DNA of 64,000 nt from Serinibacter arcticus (GCF_004786095.1 NZ_RHPJ01000004.1:186001-250000), one strand, 5' to 3'. Positions 25,579 through 34,978 are shown, counted from the stretch's first letter. Made by a program: numbers and translations. Notes: generated by a model from the sequence alone, not told the origin.

Positions 25579-26892
25579 ATGGTCTCCCGCCGGTTCCCCC
25601 AGCCGCGCACCGCGATCGTCGTCGGTGCCGGCATCGTCGGGCTCTCCACGGCCCACCACCTGCGTCGGGCCGGGCTCGACGTACGGGTCCTGGACGCCGA
25701 GCACGTCGCCGCGGGGGCCTCGTGGGGCAACGCCGGGTGGCTCACGCCGACGCTCACCATCCCGCTCCCCGACCCCTCGATCCTGGCGGCCGGGCTGCGG
25801 GCCCTCGCCTCGCCGTCGTCCCCCGTCTACATCCCGCCGCGCGCCGATCCGAACCTGTTGCGGTTCCTCGTCGGCTTCCTGCGGCACTGCACGTGGGACG
25901 CGTGGCGTCGCAGCATGGCCGCGCTCGTGCCGCTGAACGCGCGCGCCCTGGACGCCTACGACGCGCTCACCGCCCACGGCATGACCGAGCCCACGCGGTC
26001 CGACGCGCCGTTCGTCGCCGCGTACGCCCGCGAGTCCGAGCGCGAGACGCTGCTGCACGAGCTGCGCATCATCGCCGAGTCGGGCCAGCAAGCGCCTTTC
26101 GACCTGCTCGACGGCGACGGCGTCCGCGCCCTCGTGCCCGCCGCCTCCGACCGCGTCACGGCCGGGCTCGCGCTGCACGGGACGCGCTACATCGACCCGC
26201 CGCGCTACCTCGAGGCCCTCGCGGACCTCGTGCGGGCCGACGGGGTCGAGATCCTCGAGGGGCTGCGGGTGACATCGGTGTCCGGTGGCGATCCGCGCCG
26301 TCCGGCGGGGGTGCGCGTCGTGGACCACGAGGGCGTCCCGCCCCGCGGTCGCACCGCCAGGGGCGACCACGAGAGCGACCACCTGAGCGCCGACGTCGTC
26401 GTCCTCGCCTCCGGTGCGCGCCTCGGCGAGCTGGCTCGCACGCTCGGGGTGCGGCGCGTGGTGCAGGCCGGGCGCGGGTACTCCTTCACCGTCCCGGTGG
26501 AGCACCTCCCCGCGGGACCCTTCTACCTCCCCGCCCAGCGCGTGGCGTGCACCCCGCTCCGGGGCCGTCTGCGGGTCGCCGGGATGATGGAGTTCCGGCG
26601 TCCGGGCGAACCGCTGGACCCTCGCCGCATCGCGGCGATCCGCGCGGCCGCCGAACCCATGATCGCGGGCGCCGACTTCACCGATCGGCGCGAGGAGTGG
26701 GTCGGGTCGCGGCCGTGCACGGTCGACGGTCTGCCGCTGGTCGGGCCGACGCGCTCCCCGCGCGTGCACGTGGCCGGCGGTCACGGCATGTGGGGCGTCA
26801 CGCTCGGCCCCCTCACGGGCGAGCTCGTGGCGGAGTCGATCGTGACCGGTGTCGTACCGGCGCTGCTGCGCCCGCTCGATCCGCTGCGCTGA
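25579..26892 (+). CDS. FAD-dependent amino-acid oxidoreductase (DadA-like D-amino-acid dehydrogenase family)
   Basis: 437 residues. The N-terminal FAD-binding motif is VVGAGIVGLSTAHHLRRAGL (about 14-33), followed by AAGASWGNAGW (about 44-54), a hallmark of DadA-type enzymes. Near the C-terminus come RPCTVDGLPLVGPT and GGHGMWGVTLGPLTGEL. Members deaminate D-amino acids or related amines and pass electrons onward. The substrate is not certain. ATG 25579 has GGGAGG seven bases upstream; GTG 25564 was rejected. It converges on the sugC gene with a 4-bp gap. Confidence 0.85.
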   Translation: MVSRRFPQPRTAIVVGAGIVGLSTAHHLRRAGLDVRVLDAEHVAAGASWGNAGWLTPTLTIPLPDPSILAAGLRALASPSSPVYIPPRADPNLLRFLVGFLRHCTWDAWRRSMAALVPLNARALDAYDALTAHGMTEPTRSDAPFVAAYARESERETLLHELRIIAESGQQAPFDLLDGDGVRALVPAASDRVTAGLALHGTRYIDPPRYLEALADLVRADGVEILEGLRVTSVSGGDPRRPAGVRVVDHEGVPPRGRTARGDHESDHLSADVVVLASGARLGELARTLGVRRVVQAGRGYSFTVPVEHLPAGPFYLPAQRVACTPLRGRLRVAGMMEFRRPGEPLDPRRIAAIRAAAEPMIAGADFTDRREEWVGSRPCTVDGLPLVGPTRSPRVHVAGGHGMWGVTLGPLTGELVAESIVTGVVPALLRPLDPLR

Positions 26893-26896
26893 GGAC

Positions 26897-28174
26897 TCAG
26901 CCCGCCGACGGCACCGCCACGGACGCCTCGCCGCGCTCGGCCTTCTCCCTGGCGCGCTCGATCGCGCGCTTGCGCGCCTTCGCCCCGTGCTCGTCGAGCT
27001 TCGAGGCCCGCTCGGCGTCCCGCGTGAGGTTGTCGCCGGTCTCGGGGTCGAACACGTGCGCCGAGGCGGGGTCGAACCAGAGCGTCGCGTCGTCGCCGTC
27101 GGTCAGCGTGCTCATCGCGTCGAGCGAGACGACGAGCTGGGTGCGCATCCCCTCACCGTCGAGGTCGCGGTCGAGCTCCTCGAGCTTGGCGGCGACGTCG
27201 TCGTGGCTCGTGAACGGCACGTAGGCGTACAGCTCCGACCCGAGCCACTCGGTCACGTCGATCTCGGCCTCGAACCGGACCGCCTCGTCCGGGACGTCGC
27301 TCTCGTCGACGTCGTGGAACGCGTCGGGTCGGATCCCGACGATGACGATCTCGCGCCCGTCGACCGCCGAGCGCAGCCGGTCCGTGAGCGGCAGGTCGCC
27401 GAACGGCGTCGAGATGCTGGACTCCCCCACGGTGCCGGGCAGGAAGTTCATGGGCGGCGAGCCGATGAAGCCGGCGACGAAGAGGTTCACGGGCTGCTCG
27501 TAGAGCGAGCGCGGGCTCGCGACCTGCTGCAGCACGCCGCGGCGCAGGACGGCGACGCGGTCGCCCAGCGTCAGCGCCTCGGTCTGGTCGTGGGTGACGT
27601 AGACGGTGGTGGTGCCGAGCGTGCGCTGCATCCGGGCGATCTCGGTGCGCATCTGGCCCCGCAGCTTGGCGTCGAGGTTCGACAGCGGCTCGTCGAACAG
27701 GAACGCGCGCGCCTCGCGCACGATGGCCCGACCCATCGCGACGCGCTGACGCTGGCCGCCCGAGAGGTTGGCCGGCTTGCGGTCGAGGTGCTCGTCGAGC
27801 TCGAGGAGCGTGGAGGCGCGGCGCACGCGCGCGTCGATCTCGTCGTCGCTCAGCGCGCCCTTGGTCAGGCGCAGCGGGAACGCGATGTTCTCGAACACGG
27901 TCAGGTGCGGGTAGAGCGCGTAGTTCTGGAACACCATCGCCAGGTCGCGGTCGCGCGGCGCCTTATCGTTGACGAGGTCGTCGTCGATCCGCAGCTCCCC
28001 CGAGGTGATGTCCTCGAGTCCGACGATCATGCGCAGGAGCGTCGACTTCCCGCAGCCGGACGGGCCCACGAGGATGACGAACTCGCCGTCGGCGATGTCC
28101 AGGCTGACGTCGTTGACGGCCGCGTAGCCGTCCCCGTACTCCTTGACGATGTTCTTCAGCGTGATGGCGGACAT
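26897..28174 (-). CDS. sugC: trehalose-type sugar ABC importer ATPase, SugC-like
   Basis: 425 residues. Walker A GPSGCGKST is at 37-45, NYALYPHLTV in the Q-loop region, signature LSGGQRQRVAMGRA, Walker B FLFDEPLSNLDAKLR and switch VTHDQTEA. The C-terminal regulatory beta domain includes AGFIGSPPMNFLPG and a final DPETGDNLT segment. Both closely resemble mycobacterial SugC of the LpqY-SugABC trehalose importer. The ATG at 28174 has GAAGGAG upstream. It lies 20 bp after the SugB-like permease gene, last in the four-gene operon. The C-terminal 40 residues are Lys/Arg/Glu-rich and not part of the known fold. Confidence 0.88.
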   Translation of the reverse strand: MSAITLKNIVKEYGDGYAAVNDVSLDIADGEFVILVGPSGCGKSTLLRMIVGLEDITSGELRIDDDLVNDKAPRDRDLAMVFQNYALYPHLTVFENIAFPLRLTKGALSDDEIDARVRRASTLLELDEHLDRKPANLSGGQRQRVAMGRAIVREARAFLFDEPLSNLDAKLRGQMRTEIARMQRTLGTTTVYVTHDQTEALTLGDRVAVLRRGVLQQVASPRSLYEQPVNLFVAGFIGSPPMNFLPGTVGESSISTPFGDLPLTDRLRSAVDGREIVIVGIRPDAFHDVDESDVPDEAVRFEAEIDVTEWLGSELYAYVPFTSHDDVAAKLEELDRDLDGEGMRTQLVVSLDAMSTLTDGDDATLWFDPASAHVFDPETGDNLTRDAERASKLDEHGAKARKRAIERAREKAERGEASVAVPSAG

Positions 28175-28194
28175 GGCCTTCTCCTTCCGGGCGC

Positions 28195-29031
28195 TCAGCC
28201 CTTGACGGCGCCCTGGGTGAGACCGGAGACGATCTGGCGCTGGAACAGCAGGACCAGCACGACGACGGGGATGGTGACGACGACGGCGGCAGCGGAGATC
28301 GCCCCCGTCGGCTCCTCGAACTGCGAGGAGCCGGTGAAGAACGCGAGAGCGGCGGGCACGGGGCGCGCGGCCGAGGTGGAGGTGAGAGAGATGCCGTAGA
28401 CGAAGTCGTTCCACGCGATGAAGAACGCGATCAGCGCCGTCGTGAACACCCCTGGGGCCGCGAGCGGCACGATCGCGCGGCGGAAGGCCTGATACGTCGT
28501 CGCACCGTCGACCTGGGCGGCCTGCTCCAGCTCCCAGGGGATCTGGCGGAAGAACGCCGTCAGGGTCCAGATCGAGATCGGGAGCGTGAGCGACATGTAC
28601 GGGATGATCAGGCCCGGCCAGGTGTCGTACAGGCCGATCGTCCGCCACAGGTTGAACAGCGGCGTGACGATCGAGATGACAGGGAAGATCGAGACCGCGA
28701 GGGACGTCATCAGCACGAGCTTCTTGCCGGGGAAGTCCAGCCGCGCGATCGCGTAGGCGGCGAGCGTGGCCAGGATCGAGGCCAGCACCGTGGAGATCAC
28801 GGAGATGCCGATCGAGTTCCTCAGCGAGGACAGGAACAGCTCCTGGGCGTCGCCCGCGAGGATCGACTCGTAGTTGGACAACGTCGGGCTCGAGGGCAGG
28901 AACGTTCCGGAGGTGAGCTCGCTGGACGGTTTGAACGAGGTCGCGAAGATCGCGGCCACCGGGAACAGGGCGTAGACCAGGACGGCGACGGTCCCGAGCG
29001 CCCACCACACCTTCTGCTTCGTGGTCAGCAC
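28195..29031 (-). CDS. sugB: sugar ABC importer permease, SugB/MalG-like
   Basis: 278 residues with six predicted membrane helices. The EAA loop is ELEQAAQVDGATTYQAFRRA (about 167-186), and the C-terminus QRQIVSGLTQGAVKG is typical of MalG-type permeases. It forms the membrane channel with the SugA-like partner. The start is GTG 29031, one base after the stop of the preceding permease gene, so translation is coupled. Confidence 0.88.
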   Translation of the reverse strand: MLTTKQKVWWALGTVAVLVYALFPVAAIFATSFKPSSELTSGTFLPSSPTLSNYESILAGDAQELFLSSLRNSIGISVISTVLASILATLAAYAIARLDFPGKKLVLMTSLAVSIFPVISIVTPLFNLWRTIGLYDTWPGLIIPYMSLTLPISIWTLTAFFRQIPWELEQAAQVDGATTYQAFRRAIVPLAAPGVFTTALIAFFIAWNDFVYGISLTSTSAARPVPAALAFFTGSSQFEEPTGAISAAAVVVTIPVVVLVLLFQRQIVSGLTQGAVKG

Positions 29032-29032
29032 G

Positions 29033-30034
29033 TCACTTCCCTCCCTGGGCCGGGGCGAGGTCGACCTTGAACACCTTGATCGCGATGAAGCAGATGACGA
29101 TCACGCACAGGAACAGCAGGACCGAGATGGCGGAACCCATGCCGATCTGCAGCTGGCCGATCGAGGTGCGGTAGGCCAGGAGCGCCAGCACCTCGGTACC
29201 CGCGGACCCCTGCGTCATGATGAAGACGTTGTCGAAGATGCGGAAGGCGTCGAGCGCCCGGAACAGGACCGCCACCATGATCGCGGCCTTCATGTTGGGG
29301 ACGATCACGCGCTTGAACACCTGCCACGGCGTCGCACCGTCGACCTTGGCGGCCTCCTCGAGGTCGCCCGGCACCTGCGCCAGGCCCGCGAGCAGGAGCA
29401 GCGAGATGAACGGCGTCGTCTTCCAGATCTCCGACGCCATGATGACGATCAGTGCCGTGGGCGTCTCGGCGAACCAGTTGAGGTCGCTGCTGATCCCCGG
29501 CACCCAGTCGAACCAGGAGTTGACGAAGCCGCTCGTGGTGTCGAACGCGTAGAACCACGCGAAGGCGGAGACGACCGTGATGATGCCGTACGGCACGAGG
29601 ATCGCCGTGCGCAGAAGACCGCGCAGGCGCCTGAGCGCGCGGTGCATGACCATCGCCAGACCGAACCCGATGACCAGCTCGACGGCGACGGTGATGACCA
29701 TGATCAGCGTCGTCACGCCCATCGCTCGCCAGAAGATCGAGTCGGTCAGGATCACGAGGTAGTTGTTCAGCCCGACGAACGTCCGGTCGTCGGGCGCCGT
29801 GAGCTGGTAGTTGAACAGCGACTCCCAGACCGCCTGCAGGATCGGGTAGAGGGTGACCGCGAGCATCACGACGAACGCGGGTCCCGCGAGGATCCATCCG
29901 AGCCTCGCCTCGGCGCGGCGACGCGCGCTGCGGCGAGGCTTGCGGGAGGACGTCGCGTTCGCGTTCCTGGCCGAGGACGACGACGGCGCGGCGGTGGGCG
30001 ACGACGTCGCGCCGGGACCGGTCGTGGCGCTCAC
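29033..30034 (-). CDS. sugA: sugar ABC importer permease, SugA/MalF-like
   Basis: 333 residues. A Ser/Thr/Ala-rich then Arg-rich cytoplasmic N-terminus of about 45 residues is followed by six membrane helices. The EAA loop is DLEEAAKVDGATPWQVFKRV, about 105 residues from the C-terminus. GTG 30034 overlaps the binding-protein stop by four bases (GTGA), giving tight coupling. The open frame extends farther upstream but that part lies inside the binding-protein gene in another frame. Confidence 0.88.
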   Translation of the reverse strand: MSATTGPGATSSPTAAPSSSSARNANATSSRKPRRSARRRAEARLGWILAGPAFVVMLAVTLYPILQAVWESLFNYQLTAPDDRTFVGLNNYLVILTDSIFWRAMGVTTLIMVITVAVELVIGFGLAMVMHRALRRLRGLLRTAILVPYGIITVVSAFAWFYAFDTTSGFVNSWFDWVPGISSDLNWFAETPTALIVIMASEIWKTTPFISLLLLAGLAQVPGDLEEAAKVDGATPWQVFKRVIVPNMKAAIMVAVLFRALDAFRIFDNVFIMTQGSAGTEVLALLAYRTSIGQLQIGMGSAISVLLFLCVIVICFIAIKVFKVDLAPAQGGK

Positions 30035-31317
30035 AGCAGGTCCTCCCCCGCCAGGATGGCCCGGAGCAGCTCGGTCGACCGCTCCGGCGTCGACTCGGGG
30101 TCGATCTGGTCCAACGGGTGCCACGTGCGCTGAAGTCCCAGGGTCACGGTCGTGTAGAACGGCGTGAGAGGACGCGGCGCACCGGCCTCGAGGCTCTCGC
30201 GCAGGACGTCGGCCATCGGGAAGGCCTCCTGGACGGCCGGGTCGTCGAACGCCTCGGTGGCCGAGGGCGGGTTGCCGTTGGTGACGAAGTACTCCGCCTG
30301 CTTGGCCGGGTCGGTGATGCAGGCGATCGCGGCGAACGACTCCTCGACGTGCTCGCTGAACGCGCTCACCCCGAGGTTGATCCCGCCGACCGGCGGCCGG
30401 GACTCCTGACCCTCGACGACCTGCGGGTACATCGCCCACCCGACGTCGTCGAACACCTCCTGGGACAGCGAGCCGTCCTCGACCGCACCCGACATCGCCG
30501 GCCAGACGAACGGCCAGTTGACCATGAACGATCCGCGGTCCCCCTCGAAGGTCGAGAGGTTGCCGTTCTCGTCCGAGGTCGGCAGCCCGGGGCCGCCGAG
30601 ACCGTCCTCGCCGATCTCCGACAGGATGCGCGCGGCCTCCGCCCCGGCCTCGCTGTCGATCGTCACCTCCACCTCGTCGGCGTTGGAGGCTTCGCCGGAG
30701 ATGACCTCACCACCGGCGGACTGGACCAGGGAGTTGATCCACACCGTCAGCGCCTCGGCCCGTCCGCCCTGGACGCCGAGGTAGAGCTCCTGCTCCCGTG
30801 TGGCATCGATGATCTGGTCCCACGTGACGGGCTGCGTCATGTCCAGACCGGCCGCCTCGGCGACCGACGTGCGGTACCAGAGGAGCTGCGTGTTGGCCCA
30901 GAACGGGACCGTGACCAGCTCGTCCTGCCACGTGGCGGTGTCGAGCGCGCCCTGCACCGCCTGCGCCTCGGCCGTCTCCTGCAGCTCCTGGGGTACCGGA
31001 GCGAGGAACCCCGCGCGGGAGAGCTCCGGCACGAACGGCGGGTCGATGCTCATGAGGTCGATCGAGGCGTCGTTGGCCGCCAGGCGGCGGGCCAGCTGCT
31101 CGCGCTGCGAGCTCGACTCGCGGGGCAGCAGCGAGGTCGAGATCGCGTACGCGCCGTCGGCCTCGGTCGTGCACTGCGCCGCGATGGCGGCCTGACCGCC
31201 GTCGTCGGGGTTGATGTACCAGGTGAGCTCGACGTCGTCGCCGTCCCCGCCCCCGCACGCCGCCAGACCCAACGTCGCCACCAGTGCGACCGCTGCGGCC
31301 GCGCCCGTCCGTCTCAT
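30031..31317 (-). CDS. lpqY: sugar-binding lipoprotein, LpqY-like (SBP family 1)
   Basis: 428 residues. A lipoprotein signal peptide ends LAAC (Cys21). Several stretches line up, from memory, with mycobacterial LpqY: QREQLARRLAANDASIDLM (about 72-90), ANTQLLWYR (about 140-148), VNWPFVWPAM and IDPEST near the end. LpqY captures trehalose released outside the cell for recycling through SugABC. The operon order lpqY-sugA-sugB-sugC here is the same as in mycobacteria. Substrate assignment to trehalose is inference; other disaccharides remain possible. ATG 31317 has GGAGG five bases upstream. Confidence 0.82.
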   Translation of the reverse strand: MRRTGAAAAVALVATLGLAACGGGDGDDVELTWYINPDDGGQAAIAAQCTTEADGAYAISTSLLPRESSSQREQLARRLAANDASIDLMSIDPPFVPELSRAGFLAPVPQELQETAEAQAVQGALDTATWQDELVTVPFWANTQLLWYRTSVAEAAGLDMTQPVTWDQIIDATREQELYLGVQGGRAEALTVWINSLVQSAGGEVISGEASNADEVEVTIDSEAGAEAARILSEIGEDGLGGPGLPTSDENGNLSTFEGDRGSFMVNWPFVWPAMSGAVEDGSLSQEVFDDVGWAMYPQVVEGQESRPPVGGINLGVSAFSEHVEESFAAIACITDPAKQAEYFVTNGNPPSATEAFDDPAVQEAFPMADVLRESLEAGAPRPLTPFYTTVTLGLQRTWHPLDQIDPESTPERSTELLRAILAGEDLL

Positions 31318-31348
31318 GCCGTCCTCCGAACGTCACCGTCGTCGTCCG

Positions 31349-31364
31349 CTTGGACAAACCTTGG
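31349..31364 (-). promoter_or_regulatory. candidate operator upstream of lpqY (CTTGG direct repeats)
   Basis: Two CTTGG pentamers (31349-31353 and 31360-31364) start 11 bp apart, one helical turn, inside an unusually AT-rich patch 32-70 bp before the lpqY start. A LacI- or ROK-type regulator site is plausible; the promoter hexamers themselves are not clear. Confidence 0.35.
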
Positions 31365-31461
31365 CAACTACAAAACCAAACGCGTCCGGCGAACGCAACA
31401 TCGGCGACGGCGGCGCGCCGCCTCGTCAGGGGCAGTCCGACGGCGGCGCCGCGCACACGAA

Positions 31462-31490
31462 CGGCCGGCCACCACGGGGGTGACCGGCCG
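31462..31490 (-). terminator. hairpin after phoH2
   Basis: 12-bp stem CGGCCGGCCACC / GGTGACCGGCCG with one mismatch and a five-base loop. It begins 18 bp past the phoH2 stop, upstream of the lpqY promoter region. Confidence 0.7.
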
Positions 31491-31507
31491 CCGCGAGCGC
31501 CACCCGC

Positions 31508-32881
31508 TCAGAGGTCGATGCCCTCCAGCAGCTCGGTGACCAGCGCCGCCACGGGCGAGCGCTCGGAGCGCGTGAGCGTCACGTGGGCGAACAGCGGGTG
31601 GCCCTTGAGCGCCTCGATGACGGCCGCGACGCCGTCGTGCCGCCCCACCCGGAGGTTGTCGCGCTGCGCGACGTCGTGCGTGAGCACCACGCGCGAGCTC
31701 TGGCCGATGCGCGAGAGCATCGTCAGCAGCACGTTGCGCTCGAGCGACTGGGCCTCGTCCACGATCACGAACGCGTCGTGCAGCGAGCGGCCGCGGATGT
31801 GGGTCAGCGGGAGCACCTCGAGCATGCCGCGGTCCATGACCTCCTCGACGACCTCGGTGGAGACCATCGCGCCGAGCGTGTCGAACACGGCCTGCGCCCA
31901 CGGGTTCATCTTGTCGTCGGCACTGCCCGGCAGGTAGCCGAGGTCCTGACCGCCGACGGCGTACAGCGGTCGGAACACCATGATCTTGCGGTGCTCGCGG
32001 CGCTCCATCACGGCCTCGAGCCCGGCGCACAGGGCGAGCGCCGACTTCCCCGTCCCGGCCCGCCCCCCGATCGAGACGATGCCGATCTCCTTGTCGAGCA
32101 GCAGGTCGATCGCGACGCGCTGCTCGGCGCTGCGGCCGTGCACGCCGAACACGTCGCGATCGCCCCGCACGAGCTGGATCTGCTTGTCGGCCGTCACGCG
32201 GCCGAGCGCCGAGCCACGCGTGGAGTGCAGCACCAGCCCCGTGTGCACGGGCAGGTCCTGCACCGGAGCGGGGTCGCGCAGGTCGGCGATCGAGACCCGC
32301 TCGCTCCCCCACAGCGCCGCCAGCTCGCCCTCGTCCAGGTCCACGCTCGCCATGCCGCTCCAGCCGACCTCGACGGCCTGCTGCGCCCGGTACTCCTGCG
32401 CGGCGAGCCCGACCGAGGAGGCCTTGACCCGCATCGGCAGGTCCTTGCTCACCACGACGACGTTCTTGCCCTCCGCCGCGAGGCTCGCCGCCACCGACAG
32501 GATGCGCGTGTCGTTGTCGCCCAGGCGCAGCCCCGACGGCAGCACCGTGGGGTCGGAGTGGTTGAGCTCGACGCGCAGCGTTCCCTCACCCGCCGGGACG
32601 GGCGCGTCCAGCCTGCCGTGCTTGACCCGCAGGTCGTCGAGCGCCCGCAGCGCGCTCCGTGCGAAGAACCCCAGCTCGGGGTGGTGACGCTTGGCCTCCA
32701 GCTCGGTGACGACCACGACCGGCAGGACGACGTCGTGCTCCGCGAACCGGAACAGCGCCCGCGGATCCGACAGCAGGACGGAGGTGTCGAGCACGTACGT
32801 GGTGCGAGGCGCCTCCTCCCCCGACGGCTCGTGCTCGGCCTGATCTGCCGGCTGGGGGACGATCTCGGTGCCTTCGCTCAC
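31508..32881 (-). CDS. PhoH2 protein: PIN ribonuclease domain fused to PhoH ATPase
   Basis: 457 residues. The N-terminal PIN domain begins [20 protein letters not shown] (about 28-47) with acidic residues at [11 protein letters not shown] and [10 protein letters not shown]. The C-terminal PhoH ATPase has Walker [11 protein letters not shown] (about 271-280) and Walker [10 protein letters not shown]. PhoH2 proteins of actinobacteria unwind and cleave RNA in an ATP-dependent way, and some are paired with a small antitoxin PhoAT upstream. I see no such small gene here. GTG 32881 follows a strong GGAGGGAG site. A 290-bp gap separates it from uppS. Confidence 0.93.
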   Translation of the reverse strand: MSEGTEIVPQPADQAEHEPSGEEAPRTTYVLDTSVLLSDPRALFRFAEHDVVLPVVVVTELEAKRHHPELGFFARSALRALDDLRVKHGRLDAPVPAGEGTLRVELNHSDPTVLPSGLRLGDNDTRILSVAASLAAEGKNVVVVSKDLPMRVKASSVGLAAQEYRAQQAVEVGWSGMASVDLDEGELAALWGSERVSIADLRDPAPVQDLPVHTGLVLHSTRGSALGRVTADKQIQLVRGDRDVFGVHGRSAEQRVAIDLLLDKEIGIVSIGGRAGTGKSALALCAGLEAVMERREHRKIMVFRPLYAVGGQDLGYLPGSADDKMNPWAQAVFDTLGAMVSTEVVEEVMDRGMLEVLPLTHIRGRSLHDAFVIVDEAQSLERNVLLTMLSRIGQSSRVVLTHDVAQRDNLRVGRHDGVAAVIEALKGHPLFAHVTLTRSERSPVAALVTELLEGIDL

Positions 32882-33171
32882 GGTGGCTCCCTCCGACGCC
32901 GAAGCGCCTGGTGGTCAGTCCGTCAGGGCGCTCGCGCGCCGGTGCGGACCGTGCGAGGTGGGGGCGGTCGACCGATGGGGCCGACGGCCCCTCCTGACGA
33001 AGCGATGCTCCACAGTGGCCTTCCGGCGAGTGGCTGGGTGCCGCTCACGAGCCAGACGCTACGTCCGGCTCGTGGCAAAGATGTGCGACACGCCACACCG
33101 CGGGGGCGCCGCAGGAAGAGTTCACACGCTCGCAACCTGGCGCTCACCGAACACCACGGTCGGGCGGGTCC

Positions 33172-33942
33172 TCAGCGACCGAGGCGACGCTCGCGCCGCG
33201 AGTACGCGCGCACCGCGCGGAGGAAGTCGACGCGCCGGAAGTCGGGCCAGAACGCCTCGGCGAAGTAGAACTCCGTGTGCACGCTCTGCCACAGCAGGAA
33301 CCCGCCGATGCGCTGCTCGCCGGAGGTGCGGATGACCAGGTCGGGGTCGGGCTGCCCCTTGGTGTAGAGGTGGTCGGCGATCTGCTCGACGGTGATCTCG
33401 TCGGCGACCTGCTCGATGCCGGCGCCGTGGGCCGCGCGCTCGCGCAGCAGCGACCGGATGGCGTCGGCGATCTCCTGCCGTCCGCCGTAGCCGACGGCCA
33501 CGTTGACGACCATGCCCTCGACGTCCCTCGTCAGCTCCTGCGCCGCGCGCAGCCGCCGCGCCGTGGACTCCGGGAGCAGGTCCAGCGCGCCGAGCGCGTG
33601 GATGCGCCACCGTCGCGAGGCCGCGAGGTCGGAGACGGCCTCCTCGATGATGGCCACGAGCTCGCCGAGCTCGGCGGGGTCGCGCCGGAGGTTGTCGGTC
33701 GAGAGCATCCACAGCGTCACGATCTTCACGCCGATGGCGTCGGACCATCCCAGGACGTCGACGATCTTGTCGGCCCCGGCGCGATGGCCGTGCGACGGCG
33801 GGGCCGCGACCTGGCGCGCCCAGCGGCGGTTGCCGTCCATCATGATGCCGATGTGGTGCGGCACGTCCTCGGACCGCAGCTCACGGGCCAGACGCCGCTC
33901 GTAGAGCCCGTACAGGCCCTGGGTCGGGCTGAATCCGGCCAT
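33172..33942 (-). CDS. uppS: isoprenyl (polyprenyl diphosphate) synthase, UppS family
   Basis: 256 residues. The cis-prenyltransferase signature HHIGIMMDGNRRWA (about 29-42) contains the catalytic Asp, and the C-terminal DLVIRTSGEQRIGGFLLWQS is the second conserved region. The enzyme condenses isopentenyl diphosphate units in the cytoplasm to make the lipid carrier for peptidoglycan or a shorter prenyl chain. Actinobacteria often have two such enzymes; the chain length here is unknown. ATG 33942 has GGTGGAG upstream. It is divergent from trhA. Confidence 0.94.
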   Translation of the reverse strand: MAGFSPTQGLYGLYERRLARELRSEDVPHHIGIMMDGNRRWARQVAAPPSHGHRAGADKIVDVLGWSDAIGVKIVTLWMLSTDNLRRDPAELGELVAIIEEAVSDLAASRRWRIHALGALDLLPESTARRLRAAQELTRDVEGMVVNVAVGYGGRQEIADAIRSLLRERAAHGAGIEQVADEITVEQIADHLYTKGQPDPDLVIRTSGEQRIGGFLLWQSVHTEFYFAEAFWPDFRRVDFLRAVRAYSRRERRLGR

Positions 33943-34165
33943 GCTCCACCACCCTCGCATCCGTCGCGGAGCCGGCTCCACCGGCGCGGCTGCGCCCGGT
34001 CGACTGCTCCGCCGGGCCACGCTACCGCGCGCACCGGCCCCCCGTCCGACTGGGCGCGGGGTGTCCGTTCGACCCCTCACAACCCCGCCGCACGGTGCTC
34101 ACGGAGCCTGCACGACGACGGTGACGGCGTGCTCCACGTCCCCGGATCCGCACGCTGCGCTGGGG

Positions 34166-34171
34166 TAACCT
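34166..34171 (+). promoter_or_regulatory. TAACCT/TACGGT promoter region of trhA
   Basis: TAACCT (34166-34171) overlaps TACGGT (34171-34176); either would give a leader of about 20 nt containing the GAGGA ribosome site before ATG 34201. GTAACC occurs twice (34165-34170 and 34180-34185), a possible small operator. Confidence 0.4.
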
Positions 34172-34200
34172 ACGGTGACGTAACCACGAGCGAGGACCGC

Positions 34201-34935
34201 ATGCGCAGCACTTCCCCCGGTACGAGCCCCGACTCCCCCCAGCCCGCCCGCCAGCCCGCCCGGCCGACCGTGGAGTCCGCCGTCGAGCAGCTCGCCACCG
34301 CGGTCAAGCCGCTGCTGCGCGGCTGGATCCATGCGGGCATGTTCCCGTTCGTGCTGATCGCGGGGATCGTGCTCGTGGTGATCTCCCCGACGCCGACGGC
34401 GCGCTGGAGCACCCTGGTCTTCGCCGTCGCCACGGCCCTGCTCTTCGGGGCGAGCGCGGTCTACCACCGGGGGACGTGGGAGCCGCGCACCCTGGCGATC
34501 CTGCGACGCATCGACCACTCCAACATCTTCCTCGTGATCGCCGGCACCTACACGCCGCTGGCCGCGCTCCTGCTGCCGCCCGCCCAGTCGCGCACGCTCC
34601 TGCTCGTCGTGTGGGGCGGCGCCGTCGCCGGGATCCTGGCCAGGGTCTTCTGGCTGGGCGCGCCGCGCTGGCTGTACGTGCCCATCTACCTGGCCCTGAG
34701 CTGGGTGGCGGTGTGGTTCCTGCCGTCCTTCGGGCGCTCCGGCGGCGACGCCGTGATGTGGCTCGTGATCGCCGGCGGCATCGGCTACACCGTCGGAGCG
34801 GTCGTGTACGCGCTCAAGCGCCCCAACCCCTCACCGCGCTGGTTCGGCTTCCACGAGATCTTCCACGTCGGCACGCTCATCGGCTACACGTGCCACGCGA
34901 TCGCGATCTACGTGGTCGTGCTCTCCCTGCGCTGA
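34201..34935 (+). CDS. trhA: hemolysin III / TrhA family membrane protein (PAQR superfamily)
   Basis: 244 residues with about seven membrane helices after a Pro/Ser-rich N-terminus. Family motifs are ASAVYHRG (about 80-87), RIDHSNIFLVIAGTYTPL (about 101-118) and GFHEIFHVGTLIGYTCHAIAI (last 35 residues), supplying the His/Asp metal site. Bacterial TrhA proteins affect membrane-energetics homeostasis; the haemolysin name is historical. ATG 34201 is chosen because GAGGA lies five bases before it and the conserved part begins shortly after. Confidence 0.9.
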   Translation: MRSTSPGTSPDSPQPARQPARPTVESAVEQLATAVKPLLRGWIHAGMFPFVLIAGIVLVVISPTPTARWSTLVFAVATALLFGASAVYHRGTWEPRTLAILRRIDHSNIFLVIAGTYTPLAALLLPPAQSRTLLLVVWGGAVAGILARVFWLGAPRWLYVPIYLALSWVAVWFLPSFGRSGGDAVMWLVIAGGIGYTVGAVVYALKRPNPSPRWFGFHEIFHVGTLIGYTCHAIAIYVVVLSLR

Positions 34936-34947
34936 CGCGCCCCCGGC

Positions 34948-34953
34948 TAGGCT
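34948..34953 (+). promoter_or_regulatory. TAGGCT -10 element of ppk2
   Basis: TAGGCT lies 25 bp before the ppk2 start. A short leader of about 19 nt would include the AAGGAG ribosome site at 34968-34973. Confidence 0.5.
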
Positions 34954-34978
34954 CGCGGCACCCGTCCAAGGAGCCAGC

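Noticed and set aside
24421-26784. 787-residue open frame on the minus strand
   Set aside because: It crosses the repeat-bearing gap and is antisense to carbonic anhydrase and the DadA-like gene; composition is that of a shadow frame.
32882-33171. Possible PhoAT-type antitoxin gene upstream of phoH2
   Set aside because: No short frame with a start signal and plausible composition was found; the gap looks like plain promoter DNA.
34165-34185. GTAACC direct repeats before trhA as an operator
   Set aside because: Only two six-base copies, overlapping the likely promoter; too short to distinguish from chance.
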